From: Leptoclinus maculatus
Lineage: Eukaryota > Chordata > Actinopteri > Perciformes > Stichaeidae
Direction of reading: 5' to 3'
Assembly (NCBI GenBank): GCA_032191485.1
Contig: JAVDOI010000003.1
Span: 14,015,813-14,079,812 of the forward strand
Length of the DNA stretch: 64,000 nucleotides
Under the pieces are notes generated by a model that did not search any database, was not told where the DNA came from, and saw nothing but the letters and a program-made list of their open reading frames with translations. Shown piece by piece: positions 36,301-48,000 of the stretch (position 1 is its first letter; each line of letters starts with the position of its first letter). A program made the position numbers and the translations under genes.

Positions 36301-37041
36301 TAATTACATAAAAAAATTCTCTAATCTAGTGATTTTAAGCTTTGATACTTACAAAAATATTCCAAAATAAACTCATTGGAAAAACAACTGACCAATGTTA
36401 GAACTAGATTTCGGTTAATTTCATCATTTTTACAAACTACTGTTCAAAGAAAAAAAACCTACACAACTAATCCCGTTCTACAGAGCAACTTAGTTAATGT
36501 CGTCTCAGTTTGTTTACTACCTACTCTACCCTCGGCTTGCCTGAAGATCTCAGTGTTTTGCTTCACCTTCCTGTCCAGCATCACAAACGCTGCCAGTTGA
36601 TGTTTATCCCAGCGCTTTAGCGGTATCCCGCAGAGACAACTCAGGGCAGAAAACACATCCTATTAAACACTGTTGAGTGCACAATGACCTTATGAGGACA
36701 GCAGTGCTTTGATTCTCCTCCTAGGGTTTTTGGTTAACGCATAAACCTCCCATTTAACCTTTTTATACTTTTCGAAACAAGTAGACGGAAAAAAAAAATA
36801 GGTTGAAGAATGTTTGACAAAGAAGCACAGCTCACTTCTAGCTGGTCATTACTGGCAAATACTGGCAGATAAAACCCTCTTAGCACTGCAGCAGAACATC
36901 TTGCATTAACACACAGTTAAGGCTTTATAATATCTATAATTATATGTATCAAGACAGACCCCAATTTTGACCACACAATAAGATCAATAAAGACAATTGT
37001 TCACAGCAGCTGTTGATGCTTTAGTGGACAAGAGAGGAGGA

Positions 37042-37042
<1 letters not shown>

Positions 37043-37136
<94 letters not shown>

Positions 37137-37143
37137 TGTGTGT
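37043..37143. repeat. (GT)n microsatellite, about 101 bp
   Basis: The longest GT run in the window, interrupted by a short CG-alternating segment (37121-37126). Alternating purine-pyrimidine DNA of this kind can adopt Z-DNA. Confidence 0.97.
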
Positions 37144-39734
37144 CAGAGGTTTTCTCACTCACCCTGTCTTGCCACCATCTGTCCCGAGGACTGGCATCAA
37201 TGAGTGTACAGACGGGCACTCGCTAATACGCTCAAACAGGCAGCAGTGAAAGAAGCCACATGAGGACATCCTTCGACATGCTCACCATCATCATTACTCA
37301 GGGAGTTCAAATAAGGGCAGAGACAACTGGAGACACTAACTTGTGTAAAGACTTGCCAGGAACCCCAAAGCTACTGAGAGAATCGAACAAGGTTGTGTGA
37401 ATAGTTAGCAAACGTTTGTGAATTAAATGAATAACAATAAGGAATTGCACTACAGGGTAAAAGTTAGGACTAGTCAGATAAATTGCAAGTAGGTAAATCC
37501 AAAGGATCACTTCTTACTCTTTATCTCTCATGAAGCGCTTTTTCTTTACAGAGGAATTAAACAAGAGAGACAATCCATTTTATGCTCACTGGTTTTAATA
37601 CTATACTTGTTTGAATATATACTTTATCTAAAGAGATGAAACACGCTTTGGGTATGTTTCAAACATGAGAACAGGAAGTTATTAGAGCCTTTAGCAACTG
37701 CAGTTACTGTCCAACCGGCACCACCTACAGACTTTTGTTTTACAGCGGACATTTTTATTTTGTCATAAAAGAAAAAGCACAGATGTTACTAATAACATTA
37801 TCAATGGCATGTTTCCATTCCAGTGTCCCAGTAAGCCATGACTTGGAGCCAGCATGTGCAATATCTGTTGCGCCACCTGCAGGCAATGAAGCACATTTTC
37901 AACTTTTGTTAAACGACATCATTTGGCTGCCGGATGTTTTGTGCAGTTTGTGTTTATTCGCCCCCAAACAGCCAAATGTAGTTGCTGTACAGACAGACTA
38001 GCAGAGCAAGCTAACAATGTATGCAGCAACCGTGTGTCCACCACAGATTCACATGCACCGATGGCTTGGTCAGTGACCCTAAGCTTCGTACTATGACGGT
38101 CTATGTACTCCTCTAGCGTCAGTTTTGTGACAAGGCAGGGACGGCGTGTCAGTTTCCACTCGTTACATGGATAGTGTCTATTCAAAGTAAAGTTCTGTGT
38201 TCACTGGCATTTAGATTTAGGCAACAAAATTGTTGACGTTAACTTGACACAGGACATGAACAGCGGTCTCCTGGACAAAAGTCCTGTGTATGTTGGACCC
38301 ATCCACCTCCTCTCCCATCTGCCCTGTGTGGACTGTCTTGCTCTACTACGTCACTTACTCTAAGCGTCTTAATAAAGACGCGGGTTGTTTTACATTGGAG
38401 TTAGTTTAAAGTGCTGTGCGTCGGTATGAGACAAGTTGGGAGTGAGATCGGGTTGCAGTTTCTGATTGACCTCAGAAGTCACCAGTCTCTTTTCTGTTAT
38501 ATGTGTATGTTTTTTAAATAGATTCATAAAGCGTAGAGATAATCACAGTTTTCAGTTTATTTTTGTATAGCTGCATTTTTGTAACACTACCATTAAGCCT
38601 CAAGCTACACTACAGAGACATCACAATGGCATAATGTTACAATGTTTGACAGACACACAGAAGGTGACAATTTTGAAAATATCATGCTTTTCTCATTCTT
38701 ACGGACTACAATAGGTGGTTAGATAGATAGACAATAGATTTAAAAATCATTTTCTTTCTTTCTTCAAGTACGTCTTTGTATATTTAGTCAGTTCAACAGC
38801 TTCACATACTGCTGATTGTCATTGGGATCTTAAGAGGTTATTGAAAGAAATGTCCAAACTAAGACGCTACTTTGAATCGTCTCGCGAGTGATGTGACTAG
38901 CAAGATGAAACTGATTATTATAACATGTTTGTCCACTCCTCATTGGCTCGCCTGTTGCTGAGATACAAACAGCCCGCAGGGCAGGCAACAGCAGTTCATT
39001 CAAGTTGAGTGTGAACACTAGTGCTCTTTGATTTAGACGAGGTTGAGGAAGGTGAAGCTAAGGATGGGGAAGAGGTAGATTTTTATCCTCCAATCTATTC
39101 AGTGACTTGAAAGAGAAGGAGCCGACCTGTTTTGTGGTCTTGTGTTAGTCTTTATGATATCCCATCAAGTTGTGGTTTCTGGCGCACAGCCAGCTCAATA
39201 AGAAAGAAGCAGAAAAGGGGTGTTTCCCAGATCTGCATTGTCCTCAGACGAACCTGGAGCTGCTGCCAAGAATCCAGCAAAGTTTATACGAGGTAAAAGT
39301 ACGTTTTTGGTTTTCAGCCGAAACAACAAACGAGTAATTCCTCAAAAGCTAATTTAGGCACAGCGGGTGAGCCTTTCATTACCTCATCAAAACACGTTCG
39401 TGTTTTTTCGTCTCGCTTTGAGAAAGTAAAGACAGTTGTAATACAGTTTCAATGTGGGAAAGAAAGGAGGGTTGAGGACGGAAGAGGTAAACTTCTTCAA
39501 AGTAAAAGAACTGGACAAAAAGACAACAGATCCCTTAAAATGCCTAGCGACAAAAATAAGCAGCTGTTGTACTCATTGCAGCTAAAACAGTCATCTTTCT
39601 AAATGAGCTGCCCCCATAGAGAAGCAGTCTGCCATCACATGCAAATAGTTCCGGTGAAACACATTCTTAGCAAGGGTCCCCGTTGATCTTATCTGAAGGC
39701 AACAAGGAAATGCAGCCAATTCTCAATAGATGCA

Positions 39735-39845
39735 AAACAGGTAAATGTTTGGCACTTTTGCTTGATAAATTAATTAAGATTGACGAGTTTGCTGTTTCAA
39801 GATTGTTCAATTTATTGACCGACTGATTGTTTCAGCACTAATCAT
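39735..39845. repeat. Fragment of the 'agggctgcaactaac' repeat family
   Basis: The words 'aaatgtttggcacttttgct' and 'gactgattgtttcagcacta' match the 3' part of a family whose fuller copy is at 50776-51070. Confidence 0.5.
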
Positions 39846-42800
39846 TGTTACAACTAATTAAACGGAAAGGAATCCTGCCACAATTAAGATAAGTCAGCTT
39901 CCCATCCAAATGTAGCACAAATTTAAACTGAATTTCCGGAAAAATTGGTCAAAGGATTTGGGAATTAATGCAATTAGGAGTTAGCTGATGGCGCTTATTC
40001 TACTGTTGTGTACCATTAACTATTGCAGAAAAACAGGACGATAAGTATTTACAGTAAAAGAGAGCCATTCAAACCTTAAATGGTGGAAATCAATGTGGAA
40101 AATGTGTTGGAAATATGGCATTTGTATATTTTTTTATGTATTAATGTGAATTTTTATATTTTATGTATCTGTTTCGATTGCACTTTATCACGTTTTGCTT
40201 TTATCGATGCAATGACTTCTTTCCCCTAACCAAGCATGAAATGTTTTCGGATATGTCAACATTTCAGCATTTATGCATTAAAATAAGGAAGGTAAGAATA
40301 ATACAATACAATCAAAAAGCCAAATAATATTAAATAAACTGATTTTTTATTTTTTATCTGAGAATAGAGCCTGTATGACCATCTAAGTGAATTAGTTTGA
40401 CTATTGTTAAGAAAAACATATGCTTCTTTCAGACAATATGATGACAAACCGTTACCGTTGGACTCCCTGAGTCATCACGACATCTGTGAGCTGCACACAT
40501 AATGACATTTTCCCTCCATGTCTGGCTTTCGGTCACCCTGCAGTCTGACAATAAGATATGGATTCACTGTAACAGGCGATTAGGGCTTAACCAATATACC
40601 ATGTGCCTACTAGACCTGGAATGCTTTTGTTGAATAAGCACACAAGACCAGTTAATGGCGTTTCGCCAGTAATGGAATATGTGTGGCCAGATGTTGAATC
40701 CCTGTGGAGCACAGAAACGCTTGACAGATCGCCCTCCAGTACACAAGACCCAACACTTAATCATTAACATCAATCTCTGTCTGGACATGAACGTAAGGAG
40801 GAGATATGTGATCCCCATGTATCAACACTGTAGTGTAATAGCTGTGTGTTGCAGTATCATAGGATACTGTTGTGAATATTCCAAAAAAAAAAAAACACTA
40901 TTCAATTCGTTTTTTCAAGTTACCGGTTGAATTTCAGAGCTATATTATTATTCTTCATCGATTTTAGTTTTAGAAAACAATATTTGTTATGTAACGATTA
41001 GCCAGTATTGTATTAATCAGAGAAACGTACAATTCAACCTCACGTTAAGGTGACCAGTATATATCAGAATCATGTTTTAACTTTATTCCCAAATGATGGA
41101 CCAAATATCTCAAAAGCGATACCAAATACTGAAATTCTACTGTATATCATGGATAATATATTTTTGCACGTATGAAATCCTCTCACATATTTAAAGAGTA
41201 ATAGCAATGCTCCTCACAGTGGCAGCAGTAGTAGCAGTAATAGAAGGAGTGATACTGTAACATCATTTTCAAATGTTCAGTCCGGCAGAGGAACTTTTGA
41301 TTCAATGATTGCGATCACTCGTGTTTTATATGAATTATTGTTGAAGCCAAACAATATTCATAATGTTTCATACTTTCAACATATCTTCATTGTTTCTTCC
41401 TATATGTTAACTGTCTGTTTAGACTCCCTGTTGTTGAAACTCACATGCACCAGCAGAGTTGTGCAGTAACCTGTGAATGATTTGTTGTGCAATAGTTTTC
41501 TGACAAGATGCTTTTAGCCCCTTCCTTAGCTTTTCCTCTGGAAATGAGTTAGTGGCCTTGTTAGACATGCATCTTGTGAAGTTGTGTTTATTTCTGTGGC
41601 TGGATTCTCACCGGCGTTTTTTTTATGTTGTCCTTCGGCTCCCTGTTGAGAGCAGCATTTTCTTAAGTGTTTTCAAAAGTGTCTGGCAGTCAGCTGCCTT
41701 GAATAAGGTTCCCTGTAATAGTTCTTCTCCCCCCCCCCCCCTAGTTTTTCCAAAGTTTCATGTTTCTTTAAAGATGGAGTGAGGGTCTGTTGTGGTGAAA
41801 GAGTGTAGACTGAGTGCAAAGTGGCAAATCACAGCATTAGTTTGCATTAATGTAGTAGCCTACTTTGATTTGTCCGGTATTTAACTAGCTGGATTAGCCA
41901 AAAAGCAGTCTTTACCATCTATCTTGTCCGTAACATTTCCAGAAAATGCATTATATCACAATATGTATCAACATTGTGATAAAACCTCCCATACTACAGC
42001 TTCTGTCACGTTGCCGTCTAATCAAACCAATACAATTTCTGATAGCTGAAACTTTTAAGTGAGTGTTGATGTTGAAAAGCTGAATCCATGGGACCAGAGT
42101 CTGTGTTCAGCAGGTGTACAGCTGGTGTGATATTACAGCATTCATTAACTATGTCCGCCTAATCTTCTCATTTGGCTTGTGTATTTCCTCTTTCTCTTGA
42201 CAAATAAGAGACCAACGATCGGTTTGCTGGGAATAACTTAAAGGTGCAGCAAATTGACAAGCTCTCACGGTGTGTGCACCTCATCCCTCCAGATCCTGTC
42301 TCAACTGTCAAAAGACCAGCACCAGATTGGCTGACGTACTGAGATTTCTTCATCCATAACTTGTTTTGTGTTTGAATAGTTAATCACACATTCTCAGTTT
42401 TCTTTTTTTTTGGTGGTGTCCTTCTGTTTTGTCCGTCAGACAACTTTACGACTATTTGACCGAGGATCTCGAAATGCCAATATAGCTCAGTCAGTCGGTT
42501 TGTGAAGCTGACCGTGAACACAATGAGGCTGCACAGATAGTGGCCAGCAGCAGATCAGTGTTAGTCTGAAGTGTTGAACAGATTCAAAAATATATTTTCA
42601 TGACAATTGCTGGTTAAAAGAATCTTTAAACTTACAGTGGCAATGGGCAAAAAACATCAGCAGATGCAGGTACAACTTTTTAATTGTTTTTGGCCACTTA
42701 TTAGTACAAGTATTTTGGGAAGAAAAGGGGTTGATTAAAGACGGCAGCTCTTCAAACACATCACAAACAACCCTGACCGACTGACAGCGAGCTTATGACT

Positions 42801-43563
42801 TGTGTTAGGATCTCTTTTTATGTAATGTTACTAGAGTTGACCCAGTAGAGCACCTTAGAGGATTATGGCCACATGAAAAAATGTTGTGTGTCACAAAATG
42901 TTCTCATCTCCAAGTATTTCTGGAAAGTGACACAATTCTGACTTGCAGAAGATTTCAGACTTTTTGTTTCACATGTTGGACTTTGTCAGAATTCATCCTT
43001 TCACATATTTTTTCTCTGTTTCTGAGAATGTAACTTTTTTCATATGGCATTACAAATGTTCACCTCTCCACCTCTGAATCTTACTTTACTGTATATATCC
43101 CATTTCTGATTTACCATAAATGTGACTTAAACAAACACATATTTAAACTCCTCAGGTGTTTTACTGTAAGTGTATAACCTCATTGGACTTATCATCGGTC
43201 CATATGGGACATTGCATTAAGTGAAACAGTAGACTGTTCACATGTGTTGGTGGTTAGATCAGTTAAGGACAGTATTTATAGTAGTCCTTTAAGTGAAGTC
43301 AGCATCTGCCCAAATGTGCTCCAGCAAACAGCCATTGCAGTAGAAAAGTCTGCAACAGCATCAACTTTAGGCTGTTATCACACTTGCTATGAGACGACAT
43401 TGAAACCATTTGACTGCTCAAACATCATTGGATGATAATGTTAATTTTAACAGCTTCTCCAAACAATGAGCTGCTGTGCCGCACCCTTTGCTTTTGGCTG
43501 TGACTCAAAGCTTTGGAGTTGACAGAAGGTAATCCCCACCATGTGAGGCCTCGGCCCCAGTTT

Positions 43564-43608
43564 GGAGGCGGGGTGTGATTCATTCAAATCTGCCGGTGCT
43601 ATAAAAAG
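43564..43608 (+). promoter_or_regulatory. dio3: dio3 core promoter (GC-rich motif and TATA box)
   Basis: GGAGGCGGGG stands at 43564-43573, and a clear TATA box (TATAAAAAG) lies at 43600-43608, 80 bases before the dio3 start codon. Transcription would be expected to begin near 43630, giving a 5' UTR of about 60 bases. I saw no convincing thyroid hormone response element in the immediate upstream sequence. Confidence 0.7.
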
Positions 43609-43687
43609 AGGGGAAGTTGCAAGTAACCTAACTTCAACTCACAAGATCGTGGCACAGCATAACACCATCGGGTAGTTATAAGTGATA

Positions 43688-44476
43688 ATGAATACTATTA
43701 AAGCTATTAAAAATGCAATAGTCTGTCTCGTCTTGCTGCCCCGTTTTCTAATGGCAGCACTCATATTTTGGCTGCTTGACTTTTTATGCATAAGGAGAAG
43801 GGTTTTCTTCAGGATGAAGCAGCAGGAGGGCGATGCCATCGATCCTCCGCTGTGCATATCGGACTCCAATCGTCTCTTCAGCCTCGAGTCCCTCAAGGCA
43901 GTGTGGCACGGCCATAAACTGGACTTTCTGAAAGCAGCGCATCTCGGACACGGAGCCCCCAACACCGAAGTTGTTCAGCTGGAGGATCAGCGGCGCAGCC
44001 GCATCCTCGATTACGCAAAAGAAAAGAGACCGCTCATCCTCAACTTTGGGAGCTGCACCTGACCACCGTTCATGGTGCGTCTGAAGGCTTTTCAGGGAGT
44101 CATACAGCAGAACGCAGATATAGCAGACTCTGTAGTTGTGTACATCGAGGAAGCGCACCCCTCCGACGGCTGGATGAGCACTGACGCGCCCTATCAGATC
44201 CCCAAACACCGGTGTCTGGAGGACCGACTAAACGCTGCGCAGCTGATGCACCTGGCGGTGCCCGGATGCCCGGTCGTGGTCGACAGTATGGAAAACTCCT
44301 CCAACGCTGCGTACGGAGCCTATTTCGACAGACTTTATATACTGCAGGAGGGAACGATAGTTTACCAGGGTGGCAGAGGACCTGAGGGGTATCGGATCAC
44401 AGAGCTCAGAGACTGGCTCGATCAATACAGAGAAACGCTGGAGAAATCCAGTAATCTAGTTATTAGTGTAGATTAA
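43688..44476 (+). CDS. dio3: Type 3 iodothyronine deiodinase (selenoprotein)
   Basis: Membrane selenoenzyme that removes the inner-ring iodine and so inactivates T4 and T3. The single-exon frame gives 262 residues when the in-frame TGA at 44060-44062 is read as selenocysteine (position 125), inside the family motif NFGSCT-U-PPFM. An N-terminal hydrophobic segment (about residues 9-35) fits a membrane anchor. EEAHPSDGW (His157) and the IPKHR motif (His174) sit 32 and 49 residues after Sec, the same spacing I recall for the conserved histidines of human DIO3. The C-terminal part carries AYGAYFDRLY and YQGGRGPEGY, typical of DIO3. The start chosen is the ATG at 43688; it is preceded by a TATA box and gives the family's usual N terminus. 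An automatic reading would split this gene at the TGA, but the continuous homology and a downstream SECIS show it is intact. Which teleost duplicate (dio3a or dio3b) it is remains open. Confidence 0.97.
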
Positions 44477-44830
44477 TTCTCATCTTTGTATAGCTGCTAT
44501 GACGAAAACAAAATGCTGCATATTTTTTCAGTATTATAACTCAAATTAGATAGATTATTTCCTCCGCCAATAATGGTTTAAGTGTATTTATTTTTGAGCA
44601 TTTTGTTCAACATTGTAGGATGCACTAGGCTATAGGCTCCTTCATGTCATATTGGACATCTAGACGTGCTGTTTAGAATCCATCTACAAAAAGGTTCGTT
44701 TGGACCTTGATTGTTTGTGAACAAAATTATTTTGTGTGTCAAAAGCTTTCATTTTTATTTTGTATTTCTTCTCCTTATGCGCCTTTAATAACCCATCAGG
44801 ATGTTGAGATGTGCGCATCACTCTGCTCGT

Positions 44831-44897
44831 CAGTATATAGTGAAGTTCGGTTTTTAAACGGGCTGAATCCAGTGAACCGATACTGATGTTTTACTGG
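44831..44897 (+). promoter_or_regulatory. dio3: SECIS element in the dio3 3' UTR
   Basis: It directs selenocysteine insertion at the UGA about 770 bases upstream. Helix I pairs CAGTA (44831-44835) with TACTG (44892-44896). The non-Watson-Crick quartet is TGAA (44841-44844) against TGAT (44884-44887). Helix II pairs GTTCGGTT (44845-44852) with AACCGA-T-AC (44875-44883, one bulged T). The conserved unpaired adenines are AAA at 44856-44858. A small extra stem (GGG with TCC, 44860-44870) suggests a type II form. The fold was made by hand, but all the diagnostic parts are in place. Confidence 0.85.
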
Positions 44898-44985
44898 AGA
44901 TCACGCGTGAAGGTACTGCTCTCTGCCCTGCATGGCGCAACTGTTATGTAAATATTGTTACGTTTTATGGATATATTTTTCATAC

Positions 44986-44991
44986 AATAAA
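44986..44991 (+). terminator. dio3: Poly(A) signal of dio3
   Basis: An AATAAA hexamer 510 bases after the dio3 stop codon and about 90 bases after the SECIS, giving a 3' UTR of roughly 530 bases. Confidence 0.75.
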
Positions 44992-45011
44992 ATGCTTTGA
45001 TCTATTTCTTC

Positions 45012-48000
45012 ATTGCAGGCCTATTTTATTTCAAACTAAATACTTAATAGGTAAGTAGCATCATTGTGGTTGCATGCAAGGTGAGGGGGAGCTTGTGTGT
45101 TTCCTTGTATTCGCTTTTTGCAATAACATGCATGTGCATAGATTTTACAGTAATTTGGTCTTTTATGGTAAGAAGACAAAATAATGAATGATCAATTCCC
45201 TGCACAATAAAGCACAACGGGCCTCTCGTGGATTCCTCCAGAAATCTCCTTTCTGAGGTACAGCCACTTAAATTGGTGTGGAGAAGCAGAAAATATTTTT
45301 TTTAAATATTTATAAAAAAAGTCAGTAAAAACAGAAATGATTGCATTATTTTAATGCAGATTTCTTGACTGATTCACAATCAAAACCAATTTATTTGCAA
45401 CAACAAAAATCTTAAAAATGTAACTAATTTTACACAATTTTTCTCAACATACTTTTGTTTTCTTCTAAAATCCACCATGTCCTGTAACGTTTGGTCTCTG
45501 TTATTAGGATGAGATAATATATGTGTCCTTTTAAACCGTATAGTGGTTTATAGATCTTTGGTTCATACTGCAGTGAAAAAGCCGTGCTTTGTTCTCCACA
45601 GCCCCTTCCTTAGCCTTTGACCTCTCACAATTAAATGAGGATAATCACACTTGATCCTATTACACTGAGTGATATATCCACCTGTAAGGGTCTAAACACA
45701 AATGTTTTCAGGGCTTAGCACACCAATCCCAGAGCAGAAAAACAGTGTTAGGAGTGAAGGCATTTAACTGTGTTAGTGCACTTATGTACGTCCTGAAATA
45801 TGTCGAACTCTCTGTTGTGAGTTAATGCTGAATTGTTGCTCTCATGAGCCTTCAGCATATCTGGAAACACTACGTACCATTGAGATCACCACATTACCAA
45901 ATGTACAAAATATTGTATGCATCTTGGAGTTTTCCTGGAAAATGATTTAATTCAGCATTGTAGTACACACCATCTTAAACTGAAGAAAAATCCCCTCAGA
46001 GTCTGATACGAGTTACGACGCACTGAAGACACAACGGGGGTGGGGCAATGCCTCAGACACCAATGACTCAGGAAACCAGATAATACCGCTGACACACCGT
46101 GTACGTGGAGCAACATCTTGTCAGGTTCCCTGTGTCTCCAGCGTTCACAGCGCCATTATTCATAGTCAACTTTGGAATATAAAGTGGTTACCTCCTGCAT
46201 GGCGGCAAAGTCACAACTGGGACATGAATCACTGTACACATCACAGGTTTTAGAAACATAAATGACACAAAGGATGCTTATTGTGGTTAAAGTGGGTAAT
46301 TTTACCAGAAAAAAAGTGCTTATGAATCATGGCTTTGAAACTAATTTGAGTTATAGCTACAAATATCACTTCATGTTTGAAATTAGTGGTTGTAATAAAG
46401 TGGAAATGAGAAAAGGCTTTTGTTCTGGAAAACAAGGTTGCTGTTTGTCTTTAGATCTGAATCGTGGCAGCAAAATAGACCCCATCCTTCCGGGTTTAGT
46501 CCAGACATCAGGAACTTGTTTATTTCGCTGGTCCCAAAAGTTAGAAGTCTCTGCAGCTAACTCACATGGTCACTCCACATTATGTCCTTCACACATTATA
46601 TCCACACATGAGGATATATGTTGTTGAACAACAGAGCAATATAAAGCAGGAGCAAGTCAACAGGTTCCTTGGTTCTTTTTAAATTACTTTAAATGTCTTT
46701 TGATTTTGGAGTTTTGGTCAAACAAAACCAGCAATTTAAAGACATCACCTTGGGATTTGGGAAATTGTGACGGACATTTTTACTATTTTCTAACAATTTA
46801 ATCTAAAAAAGAATCAATAGATTGATAGTTCATGCAGCCGTAAGAAGATAAGAAAACATGTTTTCAGACTTTTGTCTAATACTTGCTTTTTTCTTTTAAA
46901 TGAATAGATCATTTGACCACCTCTGGCTCAGATATCTTCCCAATAAAACAGAAAAGAATCACTTTCATTGAACTGATCAGACAGGATAGATATTCAGTGG
47001 GTCCCATGTAGACATTAGATATGTTGCTGGTCTGACTGCATGGGCTTTACATCTGGAACAAATTTAACACTTAAACATACAGTATTTATGTGGAGCTAAC
47101 AGTGACTGATGGATGCCTGCCTATAGGAAATATATCTTGCAGTGTTTCCCAAACACGAACACCCTCACTGGAATTTCTTTCAATCTGGATTCCCTTCCAT
47201 GTGTGATTTTTTTATGGATGTGGAGTTTCCTCTGTCAGGGGACACGGCAGGCAGGAACAAAGGGTTAAAGGTCTCAGGCTAGGGGGGAGAAAAATAACTT
47301 TTGCTGGTCTGTCTTGCTTCAAAACTTGGTGGGAGTAGAATGGGGTTACTGAGGTGGGTTTTTTGTAGCTTCTCTGCACTTCTCTTTGAAGGTGAGGGCC
47401 CCTCTCTCCCCAGGGTCATAACTCTGCAAATGAATGTCGTCTGGTGATGGGGAGCCGGGGCCACAGCACACCATGTACGAATGTTTTCGTTAAACCTTTG
47501 TGATTCAGGTTTAACATGTTAACATTTAAACCATGCTTTAAACAACCTTCTTTATACTGGTATGAATAAACCTGCTCAGAAGCAGTTTTAGTTTATGTGT
47601 GGACATTGTTTTCAAGGAATGCAGATACTATTAGAGAACTGAAAATGTTGTGGTGAAAAGTTTATTCGGGAACTTTTGATGGAGCCACGGTTACAGCATT
47701 GTCAAAAGTATTCACTGTAGTAGTCGCCTTAAGATCCGTTCAGTGCCAAGTGGCAGCATCAAGAAAAGATTGTAATCCCTATGGAATCCATGATGATTAA
47801 CATTCAGTTTAACATTTTAATGAACTATATATATGCTGCCACATGTTGAAATATATTGGACTGGACCCTTTAAGGTTGGCTTTTATTGGTCATGGACATA
47901 ACACAGCAGGAGTCTCTAAGACATTTTCCACTAAAGTTCAGTCTGGAGTGAGAAATTGTTGGATGTATAGTGCAGAGAGCGAAAAAAATAAAAAAACACA

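Larger units (their letters stand above)
25200..43560. other. Intergenic, no gene recognised (ppp2r5c to dio3, part 2)
   Basis: No open frame has a domain I recognise. Long microsatellites lie at 30364-30413 (CT), 30610-30665 (CA) and 37043-37143 (GT), and there is a 13-base C run at 41729-41741. Fragments of dispersed teleost repeats lie near 27928-28140, 35930-36300 and 39735-39845. A repeat-poor block at about 29770-29950 could be conserved regulatory DNA. A non-coding RNA cannot be excluded from sequence alone. Confidence 0.55.

Noticed and set aside
37001..37249. Cys-Val and Thr-His repeat proteins
   Set aside because: Translation of the GT microsatellite.
42480..42530. tRNA-like 'atagctcagtcagtcgg'
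   Set aside because: No B box or acceptor stem could be matched, so it is likely chance or a decayed SINE.
43784..44209. 141-residue open frame on the minus strand over dio3
   Set aside because: It is a shadow of the GC-rich dio3 coding sequence and has no recognisable domain.
44072..44476. A separate gene starting at the ATG after the dio3 TGA
   Set aside because: It is the same frame and family as the upstream part. The TGA sits in the deiodinase selenocysteine motif and a SECIS lies downstream, so this is one gene.
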